Assembly (NCBI GenBank): GCA_002687025.1
Contig: NYZG01000399.1
Span: 1-30,205 of the forward strand
Length of the DNA: 30,205 nt
Reading direction: 5' to 3'
Origin: Candidatus Poribacteria bacterium
GTDB taxonomy: Bacteria > Poribacteria > WGA-4E > GCA-2687025
Made by a program: the position numbers and the translations under genes
Part shown: positions 14,827-23,024 of the stretch, piece by piece
Position numbering within the stretch: the stretch's first letter is position 1
Layout: the number at the start of each line of letters is the position of its first letter
Notes under the pieces: model-generated
What the model was told of the DNA's origin: nothing
Databases searched by the model: none
The model's input: only the letters and a program-made list of their open reading frames with translations

Positions 14827-15459
14827 ATGGGATACGACGAGATGCCCATACCCCTCTCGGCAGTTTCGGCCTGCCTCGGCCTGGCGTTCGCGTCTGGCCT
14901 CAACTGCTACGCCGTACTGGCCCTGATCGCGCTATCGCAGCGCTTTGGCGGCGATGTCTCGCTGCCGGGCCAGATCGAGCTCTTGGCACGGCCGGTGATC
15001 CTGTGGCCGGCCGCGGCGCTGTACGTCGTCGAGTTCGGCGTCGATCAGCGTCGCCGTCTGGGGACAGCGTGGGACGCCATGCACGCCTTCGTGCGGCCCT
15101 GCGTGGGCGCCGGCCTGGCGTTCCTGGCGCTCGGCCCCATGCCCCTGATTCCCCGCCTCGCGGGCGCAGCCGTCGGGGGTGGGTTGGCGTTCGCGGCGCA
15201 TGGCACCAAGGCGAGCATTCGCTTCGCCGCGCGCGCGCGTGGACAGGCGCGCGTGACAGTCTTCCTAAGCCTCACGGAGGACTTGGCCGCCGCGCTGCTC
15301 ACGTTCCTCGCGCTGCTGTATCCCGTCCCCGCCCTCGCGATGGTGGCGGCCGGTGGCGTGACGACCGCGCTCATCCTTCCGCGCGTGCTCGTCGCCTTCG
15401 CGCGCGCCACAAGCCGCACGCTGGATTCCGTCATATCGCGGGCGAAGGCCCGGCAGTGA
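14827..15459 (+). CDS. DUF4126-type integral membrane protein
   Basis: 210 residues, mostly hydrophobic, with about five or six membrane segments including 'AVSACLGLAFASGLNCYAVL' near 12-31 and 'VILWPAAALYVVEFGVDQ'. The segments 'GLAFASGLNCYAVLALIAL' and 'YVVEFGVDQ...AWDAMHAFVRP' (with the break for length) match my memory of the DUF4126 family, whose function is not known. The C-terminus is cytoplasmic-looking, with Arg and Lys. It starts 31 bases after the cls-type gene and ends 39 bases before the epimerase, so it may be part of the same transcript, possibly in the cell envelope. Confidence 0.85.
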   Translation: MGYDEMPIPLSAVSACLGLAFASGLNCYAVLALIALSQRFGGDVSLPGQIELLARPVILWPAAALYVVEFGVDQRRRLGTAWDAMHAFVRPCVGAGLAFLALGPMPLIPRLAGAAVGGGLAFAAHGTKASIRFAARARGQARVTVFLSLTEDLAAALLTFLALLYPVPALAMVAAGGVTTALILPRVLVAFARATSRTLDSVISRAKARQ

Positions 15460-15498
15460 GCCAATGTCACCACCGCAACCGCCACTTTGGAGGACCGC

Positions 15499-16347
15499 GT
15501 GCGCGTATTCGTGACAGGGAACCGGGGTCGTGTGGGGAGCGTGGTGGAGCGGGATCTCGTTGCGGCCGGACATGACGTCGTCGGCTACGACCGCGTGGAC
15601 GGCCACGACGCCCTCGACCAGCAGGGAATCGTCGCCGCGGCCGACGGATGCGAGGGCGTGATCCACCTCGCCCACGGACACAGCGGGCCGGAGTACACGC
15701 CCCAGGGCGTCATGGAGGTCAATCTGCAGGGCGCATGGAACGTCCTCTGCGCGGCCGAGGAGGCCGGCGCGTCTCGCGTCGTCGCCATCAGCAGCGTCAA
15801 CGCCCTGGGCGTCTTCATGGGAGAGCGCGCGCCGGATTACCTGCCAATCGACGACGACCACCCGTGCTATCCGGGCCGTGCGTACGGCATGTCCAAGCGG
15901 CTCTCCGAGGACATGTGCAGGCTGTGGTCCGAGAAGACCGGCGTCCCGGTCGTGTGCTTGCGTCCTCCGGCGGTGTGGGCGCCGGATCGGTACCCCAAGA
16001 TACAGGACGCCCGGCGCGAGGCGCCCGAGTCCGAGTGGAGCCCGATCTGGGAATACGGCGCCTTCATCGACGTACGCGACCTGTCGTCCGCGATCCTCTG
16101 CGCCTTGCTGAACCCGATCGATGGCTACACATGTTTCCTCGTGGCGTCTTCCGACATCACGACGTCAGGGCGATCTGCCCGCGAACTGGCACAGCTCGTG
16201 CACCCCGACGTGCCGTGGCGCGGCGGCCGGGAATACGACGCCGACCCCTTCCGATCGCTCGTGCGAATCGACAACGCTCGCAGCGCCTTGGACTGGGAGC
16301 CGCGGCACACGTGGCGCTCCGTCGCCGGGGCCGATGGCGCATCTTGA
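15499..16347 (+). CDS. NAD-dependent epimerase/dehydratase (extended SDR)
   Basis: 282 residues. The N-terminal Rossmann motif is GNRGRVGS (residues about 7-14, GxxGxxG pattern), the NAD-ribose acidic residue follows in 'VVGYDRVDGHD', and the catalytic elements are 'AISSVNALG' (Ser) near 95 and YGMSK (Tyr-x-x-x-Lys) in 'RAYGMSKRLSED' near 133. It acts on a nucleotide sugar or related sugar; the substrate loop is short and does not tell which. The GTG at 15499 is preferred to the TTG at 15487 because GGAGG (15489-15493) sits five bases before the GTG and overlaps the TTG. The Gfo/Idh/MocA gene follows after 91 bases, so both may handle the same sugar. Confidence 0.9.
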   Translation: MRVFVTGNRGRVGSVVERDLVAAGHDVVGYDRVDGHDALDQQGIVAAADGCEGVIHLAHGHSGPEYTPQGVMEVNLQGAWNVLCAAEEAGASRVVAISSVNALGVFMGERAPDYLPIDDDHPCYPGRAYGMSKRLSEDMCRLWSEKTGVPVVCLRPPAVWAPDRYPKIQDARREAPESEWSPIWEYGAFIDVRDLSSAILCALLNPIDGYTCFLVASSDITTSGRSARELAQLVHPDVPWRGGREYDADPFRSLVRIDNARSALDWEPRHTWRSVAGADGAS

Positions 16348-16438
16348 CGGCGTCAACCGTCCGCGCCAGCATAGGCGGCGTCACCATCGACGACAGCCTG
16401 GGCCAGACGCGCTTCGCCACACGTACAGGGAGAAAGCG

Positions 16439-17527
16439 ATGAGTTCCTACGACCCCTTACGCGTAGCTGTAATCGGCTGCGGGGGCATCTCCGGCCCGTA
16501 CGGCGCGAGCATGCGTACGAAGCCCGAGAAGGTGGAGATCGTCGGCGCGTACGACATGGACGCCGAGAGAGCGCAGGCGTGGGCGGCCGAGAACGGCGGC
16601 AAGGCATACGCCTCGCTGGACGATCTCCTGGCGGAGCCGGCGATAGAAGCCGTGGTCAACCTCACGATCCACCACGCGCACGCCGAGGTGAACCGCGCGG
16701 CCCTCAACGCGGGCAAGCACATCCACTGCGAGAAGCCGCTGGCCACGAACTTGCCCGACGGTCGCGAAACCGTGCGGCTAGCAGAGGCCGCGGATCTCAG
16801 GCTGAGCGCGTCCCCGTTCACGTTCCTGGGCGAAGCGCAGCAGACGTTCTTCAAGGCGTTGCGCGACGAGCGCATCGGCAAGCCCATGGTCGTCTACTCC
16901 GCCATGAACTGGGGACGCCTCGAGGTATGGCACGGCAACGCCGCGGCGTTCTACACGCGCGGGGTCGGGCCGCTATTCGACGTCGGCGTCTATGCTCTCA
17001 CGGTCCTGACGACCGCCTTCGGGCCCGTGTCGCGCGTGACCGGATTCGGCGGAATCCAGCAGCCGCGTCGCACGCAGCAGTCCGGCCCGCGGGAAGGCTC
17101 CAGCTTCTACGTAGAGACTCCCGATGTCGTGATCTCCGGCCTGGAGTTCGCCAACGGCATGATAGGTCGCCTTACGGCGTCCTTCCTTGTTGGCGGCGCC
17201 AAGGACGGCTCCGGCACGGAGGTCCATGGTGAGAACGGCGCCCTCTATCTCGGGTCGAACCACGACTTCAACTGCGCTGTCGAGATCCAGTCGGGCCGCG
17301 AGTGGGAGGCGTTGCCGTACGTGGCCGAACCACACAGAGGCGTCGAATGGGGCCGCGCGGTGTTCGACCTCGCCGATTCCCTGAGGACGGTCAGCCCGCA
17401 GCGCGCCACGGGCCGCCAGGCGTTACACGTGCTGGACGTCTGCGTGTCCACCCTCGAGTCGATCGAGCACGGCCATCCCGTGAGCACCACCACGCACTTC
17501 GAGCCACCTGCTCCCTACTACGAGTAA
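16439..17527 (+). CDS. Gfo/Idh/MocA family oxidoreductase
   Basis: NAD(P)-dependent sugar or inositol dehydrogenase, 362 residues. The Rossmann fold 'VAVIGCGGISGPYGASM' lies near 8-24, 'GAYDMDAERAQAWAAENG' follows, and the family signature EKP is in 'KHIHCEKPLATNL' near 95-107. The C-terminal beta-sheet domain runs from about 130. The usual later catalytic His/Asp region is 'LFDVGVYALTVL', where the D-x-G-x-H pattern has Tyr instead of His; the substrate may therefore be unusual. ATG 16439 has AGGGAGA just upstream. The longer frame to 16121 overlaps the epimerase gene in another phase and is not coding. It is the last gene of the + strand run that begins with the enolase-superfamily gene. 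Confidence 0.93.
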   Translation: MSSYDPLRVAVIGCGGISGPYGASMRTKPEKVEIVGAYDMDAERAQAWAAENGGKAYASLDDLLAEPAIEAVVNLTIHHAHAEVNRAALNAGKHIHCEKPLATNLPDGRETVRLAEAADLRLSASPFTFLGEAQQTFFKALRDERIGKPMVVYSAMNWGRLEVWHGNAAAFYTRGVGPLFDVGVYALTVLTTAFGPVSRVTGFGGIQQPRRTQQSGPREGSSFYVETPDVVISGLEFANGMIGRLTASFLVGGAKDGSGTEVHGENGALYLGSNHDFNCAVEIQSGREWEALPYVAEPHRGVEWGRAVFDLADSLRTVSPQRATGRQALHVLDVCVSTLESIEHGHPVSTTTHFEPPAPYYE

Positions 17528-17656
17528 ACGTGGCCGACTCCGGCCGCTGGGCCTCGGCGCCAATGCGCGCGGGGCGGCGCGGCTTGTGCCGCCGCACCCT
17601 ACGGCCGGTTCGTCGACGCGCTGATTCTCGCGTCGAAGGTCGCTACGCTGGGTTGC

Positions 17657-17860
17657 GTGGTAGCCGACCTTGGGTGGTCCGATGATCCGAGGTACACGCC
17701 GGGGTACGTAGCCTCGGCCGACAATGGCTACGTGCGCTTCACGCATCTGAAGGAGGGCGGATCGCCCTTCGGTGGCCGCGTGTACTTCGTTGACGCTGGG
17801 TTGTTCGATGGCGCCCGCGACATAGCGCGCCTTGAGAGGGAGCCGGCCCTGGTGACGTAG
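17657..17860 (+). CDS. Possible small hypothetical protein (67 aa)
   Basis: GTG start at 17657, TAG at 17858-17860. The product is 'MVADLGWSDDPRYTPGYVA', then 'SADNGYVRFTHLKEGG', 'GRVYFVDAGLFDGARD' and a charged tail. Its composition is protein-like and the third codon positions are moderately GC-rich, as in true genes here. There is no clear ribosome site, and the frame stays open back to the previous stop without another canonical start, so it may be a remnant of a longer gene or chance. A GC hairpin starts three bases after the stop. Not recognised. Confidence 0.3.
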   Translation: MVADLGWSDDPRYTPGYVASADNGYVRFTHLKEGGSPFGGRVYFVDAGLFDGARDIARLEREPALVT

Positions 17861-17892
17861 CCCGACCGGCCCCGGTCGCCGTAGCGTTCCAG

Positions 17893-17921
17893 TGGAAATA
17901 CCGGGGCTGTTCGTGTAAAGT
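17893..17921 (+). promoter_or_regulatory. Candidate promoter for the ferredoxin fusion gene
   Basis: TGGAAA (17893-17898) and TAAAGT (17916-17921) are separated by 17 bases; each matches four of six consensus bases of the housekeeping promoter. This is one of the few AT-richer patches of the window and lies about 78 bases before the ATG at 17999, leaving a moderately long leader. Pattern evidence only. Confidence 0.3.
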
Positions 17922-17998
17922 AATCCCGTGCTGATCGCCGTGGGGAGACGAGCGAAAGGAGAGCCGTCACGGGTCTTTCCGGCCCGAGGCGCTTCTGA

Positions 17999-19579
17999 AT
18001 GGCCTACGTCATCTGTGAACCGTGCGTGGACGTGAAAGACACCGCCTGCGTCGCGGTGTGCCCGGTCGACTGCATCTACGAGTTCGACGGGGAGAACATG
18101 CTGTACATACAGCCCGACGAGTGCATCGACTGCGATGCATGTCGGCCTGAGTGTCCGGTCGAGGCGATCTTTCCACTCGCGGAAGTACCCGGGCAGTGGC
18201 AGTCCTACGTTGAGACCAACCGGGCCATATTCGAGACACGGTCGACCGACGAGGCCAGCGGCGAAGACGCGGACGCGGACGCCGGTGGCGAGGATGTCGC
18301 GATCGCGGCGTCAGCTTCGGGTGGCGGATTCGCCGGGTCCATCACGGTCACCGAGATGAGCCGCGACCGGCTGCTACGCGTGCTACAGACCGTCGAGGAA
18401 GGGATCCTCGACCCGGCGGTAGCCCTGATTCAGCTTACGGGCCTGCAGGCCCAGGCGGCTCCCGCTCCGAAGGCTGCTGCAGCTCCCGCTCCCGCGCCGG
18501 CGCCCACGGCCGACGTGGCGGCCAGGGTCGACGATGCGGTGCCGGACGCCGTACGCGACCGCATCCAGGTGCTCCCCGCCGATTACGGGCCCGACAAGGC
18601 CGCCGATGCGTCCGATGCAAACGCCGATGGCGACGAATCCGCGGCGCCCGAAGAGGCGAGTGCCGTTATCGAGGAGATGCCGGAACCCGAGTCACCAGCC
18701 GAGCGGCCGGATCGCCAAATCACGGGCGTCGCCGGCCTCCTGCTGCGGCTGTCCCAGCCGATTCTGGGCGCCCTGCCGGCCGGCCGGAAGTACGTGCTGG
18801 AGGGTTACGCGGGGCCGGGAACCTTCAGCGCCAGCGCGGCGACATGGTGGAACATAGCGCTCAACATGGCCCTGGCGGCGGCCGTGTCCATCAGGCTGGC
18901 CCGCCTGCTGCTGGGCGAAGAGCTCTGGCAGATAAGCACGATGACGAATCTCTTCCCCTTGCTCGCCGTGACGATCGCGACGACAGAGGCGATCGTGCGG
19001 ACGTGGTCGACGACCGTCACGACGGCGCCGCCACATCGGCAGTACAAGGCTGCGCTATACGGGTGGCTGACGTCGTGGCTCGTGTGGCCCGTTGTCGACG
19101 CCCTCGCCAAGAGCCTATCGCACGCGCCGTTGGACGGCGTCGTACCGCCGGAGAAAGCCGTCCCGGGTGGAGCCGTCCACATCCCCGACGAGATGGAGAA
19201 GCGGCGCCGTTACGGCATGGTCCACCGGGTCACCGAGACGGCCGACGGGTACGAGGTCGTGATGGAGCTGCCCCGTGTGACGCCGGTAAGCCTCCGCCCA
19301 CGCGCCGAAAGGCTACCGACCGAGATGCCTGACTACGCCTTGAAGGCGTGGGTCGAGGATGGCGTGCTGCGCGTACAGGGCATCCTGGATGATCCCGCGT
19401 TCGCTGGCGCCGTGGGACGTGACGCCGATTTTCCAGGTAGCTTCCTCGCGGAGTTCGCGCTCGCGAACATCGGCGACGATGTGCAGGAGCGCTACGACGC
19501 CGACGCCAAGGAGCTATCCGTCCGCGTCGCAAAGCGGGGCCGGAGCCTGTTCATAGAGGACATTGGCGGCGCGGCCTGA
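17999..19579 (+). CDS. 7Fe ferredoxin fused to a membrane segment and a C-terminal Hsp20/CS-like domain
   Basis: 526 residues in one uninterrupted frame. Residues 1-80 are a complete Thermus/Azotobacter-type 7Fe ferredoxin: Cys9, Cys17 and Cys52 should bind [3Fe-4S], and Cys21, Cys42, Cys45 and Cys48 [4Fe-4S]; 'VPGQWQSYVETNR' closes the domain as in free ferredoxins. Residues 85-110 are acidic, 118-150 look helical, and 152-175 are an Ala/Pro repeat; 176-240 are acidic linker. Hydrophobic stretches at about 282-305, 316-337 and 350-370 may be membrane helices. Residues 405-513 have the order of an alpha-crystallin/CS sandwich: 'ADGYEVVMELPRV', 'DYALKAWVEDGVLRVQG', 'FPGSFLAEFAL', 'YDADAKELSVRVAKR'. 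It may tether electron transfer to the membrane; the beta domain could be a binding module and not a chaperone. Start ATG 17999, GAGG at 17986-17989. Its stop is seven bases from the convergent addA stop. Confidence 0.88.
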   Translation: MAYVICEPCVDVKDTACVAVCPVDCIYEFDGENMLYIQPDECIDCDACRPECPVEAIFPLAEVPGQWQSYVETNRAIFETRSTDEASGEDADADAGGEDVAIAASASGGGFAGSITVTEMSRDRLLRVLQTVEEGILDPAVALIQLTGLQAQAAPAPKAAAAPAPAPAPTADVAARVDDAVPDAVRDRIQVLPADYGPDKAADASDANADGDESAAPEEASAVIEEMPEPESPAERPDRQITGVAGLLLRLSQPILGALPAGRKYVLEGYAGPGTFSASAATWWNIALNMALAAAVSIRLARLLLGEELWQISTMTNLFPLLAVTIATTEAIVRTWSTTVTTAPPHRQYKAALYGWLTSWLVWPVVDALAKSLSHAPLDGVVPPEKAVPGGAVHIPDEMEKRRRYGMVHRVTETADGYEVVMELPRVTPVSLRPRAERLPTEMPDYALKAWVEDGVLRVQGILDDPAFAGAVGRDADFPGSFLAEFALANIGDDVQERYDADAKELSVRVAKRGRSLFIEDIGGAA

Positions 19580-19586
19580 CCCAGAG

Positions 19587-22500
19587 CTAGAAGGACAGTT
19601 CCCGCACTCCTTCGTCGTCCACCACGTACATCGACACGCGCACGTCTGTGTCGCCTGCCACTTGTCCGATCGCGTTGGCGAGCGCTGCGGCCTGTCGCGC
19701 GCAGACCGCCGGATCAGGCGGCGTCCCGCTCCCCGCGTACTTGAGATCCACAGCGTCCCAGGACCCGTCATCCGCGACGACCACGACATCCACCTGCCCT
19801 ACCACGCGCGCCCCGTCGACGACAGCGTCGAACGCCCTATTGAACAGCAAGCGCGAACTCCGAGCGAACCGTCCGCGAAGCCACTCGCGCGCGGCGAGCA
19901 CGGCGCCCACGGCGTCGGACAGCGCGCTGTCGTCCAAGGCGGCGGCATGTGAACGGGCGAGGACGCTGGCGCGCCGCTCCAGCGCCTCCTTCGAAGCGTC
20001 CGTCCGGTAGGCGACCGGCAGAAGCGTGTTGGCGATGGCGCCGAACGCTGCCATCGGCCCTTCGAGACCCGGCCGCAGCGAGTCCTCTCGAAGCGCCGCG
20101 TGCGCGAACCCGGACACCGGCTCGTCGGTCACGCGCACGACGCCTGCCCCGCTCGCCGGCGCGGGCCAGATACCAGTCGTGTCGATGTCCAGGCGTTGGG
20201 TCGGCGCAGCCACGCGCTCCCCATCGGCGTCTTCCGAGGCCGCGACGAGCTCCCTGTAGAACGCATGGTCCCCGCCGCAGACCGTGTCGTCGTCGAGAAT
20301 CGTCTCGATCCAGTCCATCCACGACCGACCGTCGTCGAGGGTGCGCTGCTCGCGGGGGCCGTCGGCGCATGTCCCGATCACGAGGTGCTCCTGCGCCCGC
20401 GTGAACGCGACGTACAGCAGCCGCTTCTGCTCTGCGCGCGAGCGTCGGGAGTGTTCTTGCTGCAGCCTCGCCCAGGCGAAGGTGTCCGCCACCTCGTGGC
20501 GCGGCGTACGGTACCGTATGGTCACTTGCGCCGCGTCCCCGGCCTCGCCATCTGCCAGGCGTCCGATCGCGAGCCGTGAGCCGCGAGACCGTCCACTGCG
20601 GTAGTCCGTCTCCTCGAGGCTGTATCGGAACCGCGCGGCTGTGTCCGGCACGATCACCATCGGCCATTCCAAGCCCTTCGCGCGATGCACGGTCAGAAGC
20701 TGGATGGCGCCGCCGTCCGGCATGTCCGCGTCGCCTTCGGCGTCACCCTCCTCGTCCTGTACGTCGATGTGCCGGTTGAGGTCCCCGAGCGTCCGGGCCC
20801 CTTCGGCCTCGAACCGTGCGACGACGCTGAGGAACTTCTCGATGTTCAGCAAGCGCTGCCGGCCGTCCAATCCCAACGCGAACGGCGCGTAGGCCCCAGA
20901 CTCCGCCAGCGCTTGCGAGAGCACGGTCGCAACTGGACTGCGTCGCGCCGCGGCGCGCCATCGGGCGAGTAGCTCCTCGGCCTTGCGTAGCGCGAGGATG
21001 TCCTCCGGCGCGAAGCCGTGATCCGTGGCGTCGGAGAGCCCCGGGCCGATCTCGCCGAGAACGCTCCAGAGCGCCTGAGACGCGTAGTGCCGCCGCGCGG
21101 CCAACAGCAACAGACCCCCGTCGCTGCACCCGATGAGCGGCGACCGCAACACACCGACCAGCGGCACATCCTGCCCGGGATCCTCCAGCAGGCGTAGGAG
21201 ATTGCGGAGATCACGTATCTCCTCGCGCCGGTAGAACCCCCGTCCCTTCGCTGCGATGTAGGGCACTCCGCGCGCTCGCAGCGCGTCTTCGTAGGCGTGT
21301 TGGTGTGTGGTGCGGCGGAACAGGATGCCTATGCTGGGCGTGCCGGCCTCGATGCGGGCCGCGAGACTCGGGTAGTCGCCCTCGCGTTCGCCGGCGACGA
21401 TCGCCTTCAACAGATCGGCGATGGCCAACGCCTCGCGTTCCACGGCGGAGCCGGCGGCCGGTTCTGCGCCGTCCGCGTTCGGCCCGCGCGTACCGTCCTC
21501 GGCATCCATGATGCGCGTGACGGAGCCGCCTGCTGGCGTGGGTTCGCTGTCCACGGGCGCCGCGGGCCTGTCACGGTACCGGAGCGGCTGAGCTCGCGCC
21601 TCGAACGGCTCGCCGCCCGTCAGAAGCGGCTCGAAGAACCGGTTCGTGAACAGGAGCAGGTTTGGGGCCGAGCGGAAGTTCGCCGTGAACTCCAGCGACG
21701 CCCCCATGTCCCGGCGCGCGATCTGGCAGACCTCCACCTCGCCGCCGCGGAACTCGTAGATGGCCTGCTTCTCGTCGCCGACGGTGAACATGCTGTTCTC
21801 GCGGAGCGATCCGCCCTCACCGGCGGCGATCCTTCGGAAGATGCGCCACTGATGGCGGTTGGTGTCTTGGAACTCGTCGATGAAGATCGCGCGGAACTGC
21901 GAGCGTAGGATGGACAGTGCGCCGGGATCTCGGAGAACCATCGCGGCCTGTTCCTCGAGGTCCACGAAGTCCAGCGCCGCCATCCGCTGCTTGCGGTTTC
22001 GGTACTCTCGCAGGCAGGCGACGGTGAGTCGCGCGAGGGCTGCCAACGCCTCGTGCGCGTCCGTCTCGACATCGTCGTCCCACTCCAGCGACAGCGCCGC
22101 TTCGCCCGCGACCGCCTCGGCGATGCCGAAGAGCGCGCCGTTTGCCGCGTCTCTCGCGTGCTCGTCCCACGCCCCCTTGGTCCCGACCCGACGCGTGCCG
22201 GGGGCGCCCGTCTTGGTCAGCAACTGGCCACGCAGCGTGGCGACATCCCGGTCCGCGACGGCATTCAGCACGGCCTCGCGCTTGCGTGTCAGGGCGTCCT
22301 CCGCCACAGCGGATACCGGCGCGGCCGAGAGCAACGCCCCTGCCGGCGTCTGGACGCGCTCGTGCTCGAAGAACGCACTCCGGGCGCGCTCCATGAACTC
22401 CCGCGCGCCGCGCTCCTGGCTCGCGTACACCTCCCCGGCGTTGCCCTCGGTCATGTTGGCCAGCCATTCCGCGATCTCAATGCGATTGCGGATCAGCGCG

Positions 22501-23024
22501 ACGATGCACGCGCAGACGCCGGCTCGACGGTGCTGCCGCAGCCATCGCCGCAGATCGTCACGTAGCGGGGCGTCCGGCGCGGAGGCGATTCCATCGATGA
22601 CGGCTCCTACCGAGACGCGCAGAAGATCGTGCTGTTCCGTCCCGCTGACGACGCGGAAGTCCGGGTCCACCCCGTCGAGCCGATCCGGGAACCGGCGCAG
22701 CAGATGCGCGAAGAACGTGTGCATCGTCGAGATGTGGTTTTGCAGGAATCCGTCGCGCATTCGTTCGAGCCGCGCGCGGTCGGCGCCGGCGCTCTCGCGG
22801 ATGCGCGCCAGGAGCGCCTGGTAGACGCGTCGGCGGATCTCCCCTGCGGCATCGTCGGTGAACGTGACGACGAGAAGCCGGTCGATGCTGTCGAGGCCGT
22901 CCAGGGCCCGGATGACACGCTCGATCATCGCGCTCGTTTTGCCCGCGCCCGCGCCTGCCGTCACGGCGATGTTGTCCTCGAGCGTGACGGCGAGGCGTTG
23001 CTCGCAGGTGAGTTGGGTCGCCAT
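19587..23024 (-). CDS. addA: AddA-type helicase-nuclease subunit (UvrD/RecB family)
   Basis: Double-strand-break repair motor and nuclease, 1145 residues. SF1A helicase motifs in order: Q-motif 'LTCEQRLAV', Walker A AGAGAGKT at 23-30, 'VVTFTDDAAGEIRRRV' (Ia), Walker B 'AIFIDEFQDTNRHQW', 'VGDEKQAIYEFRGGEVE' (III), 'LTVHRAKGLEWPMV' (V) and 'RLLYVAFTRAQEHLVIG' (VI). The C-terminal RecB-like nuclease shows 'GQVDVVVVADDGSWDAVDLKY', with the D and the D-x-K; the usual Q-x-x-x-Y of the last motif is weaker ('CARQAAALANAIG'). The ATG at 23024 overlaps the stop of the addB-like gene (TGATG), so the two subunits are translationally coupled. The frame is open 43 codons upstream, but those codons lie inside the addB-like gene. 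Confidence 0.95.
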   Translation of the reverse strand: MATQLTCEQRLAVTLEDNIAVTAGAGAGKTSAMIERVIRALDGLDSIDRLLVVTFTDDAAGEIRRRVYQALLARIRESAGADRARLERMRDGFLQNHISTMHTFFAHLLRRFPDRLDGVDPDFRVVSGTEQHDLLRVSVGAVIDGIASAPDAPLRDDLRRWLRQHRRAGVCACIVALIRNRIEIAEWLANMTEGNAGEVYASQERGAREFMERARSAFFEHERVQTPAGALLSAAPVSAVAEDALTRKREAVLNAVADRDVATLRGQLLTKTGAPGTRRVGTKGAWDEHARDAANGALFGIAEAVAGEAALSLEWDDDVETDAHEALAALARLTVACLREYRNRKQRMAALDFVDLEEQAAMVLRDPGALSILRSQFRAIFIDEFQDTNRHQWRIFRRIAAGEGGSLRENSMFTVGDEKQAIYEFRGGEVEVCQIARRDMGASLEFTANFRSAPNLLLFTNRFFEPLLTGGEPFEARAQPLRYRDRPAAPVDSEPTPAGGSVTRIMDAEDGTRGPNADGAEPAAGSAVEREALAIADLLKAIVAGEREGDYPSLAARIEAGTPSIGILFRRTTHQHAYEDALRARGVPYIAAKGRGFYRREEIRDLRNLLRLLEDPGQDVPLVGVLRSPLIGCSDGGLLLLAARRHYASQALWSVLGEIGPGLSDATDHGFAPEDILALRKAEELLARWRAAARRSPVATVLSQALAESGAYAPFALGLDGRQRLLNIEKFLSVVARFEAEGARTLGDLNRHIDVQDEEGDAEGDADMPDGGAIQLLTVHRAKGLEWPMVIVPDTAARFRYSLEETDYRSGRSRGSRLAIGRLADGEAGDAAQVTIRYRTPRHEVADTFAWARLQQEHSRRSRAEQKRLLYVAFTRAQEHLVIGTCADGPREQRTLDDGRSWMDWIETILDDDTVCGGDHAFYRELVAASEDADGERVAAPTQRLDIDTTGIWPAPASGAGVVRVTDEPVSGFAHAALREDSLRPGLEGPMAAFGAIANTLLPVAYRTDASKEALERRASVLARSHAAALDDSALSDAVGAVLAAREWLRGRFARSSRLLFNRAFDAVVDGARVVGQVDVVVVADDGSWDAVDLKYAGSGTPPDPAVCARQAAALANAIGQVAGDTDVRVSMYVVDDEGVRELSF

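Larger units (their letters stand above)
17528..17998. other. Sparse spacer between the oxidoreductase and the ferredoxin fusion gene
   Basis: 471 bases without a confident gene. It holds a doubtful small ORF at 17657-17860, a 7-bp GC hairpin with a two-base turn at 17863-17878 (no T-tract), a candidate promoter near 17893-17921 and a possible ribosome site GAGG at 17986-17989 for the next gene. An AAAGGAGAG at about 17955-17963 lies too far from the ATG at 17999, and a TGA (17996-17998) closes the frame immediately upstream, so nothing extends that gene. I see no tRNA or repeat here. Confidence 0.6.

Noticed and set aside
17863..17878. GC hairpin as an intrinsic terminator
   Set aside because: Perfect 7-bp stem but only a two-base turn and no T-tract; at best a weak structural element.
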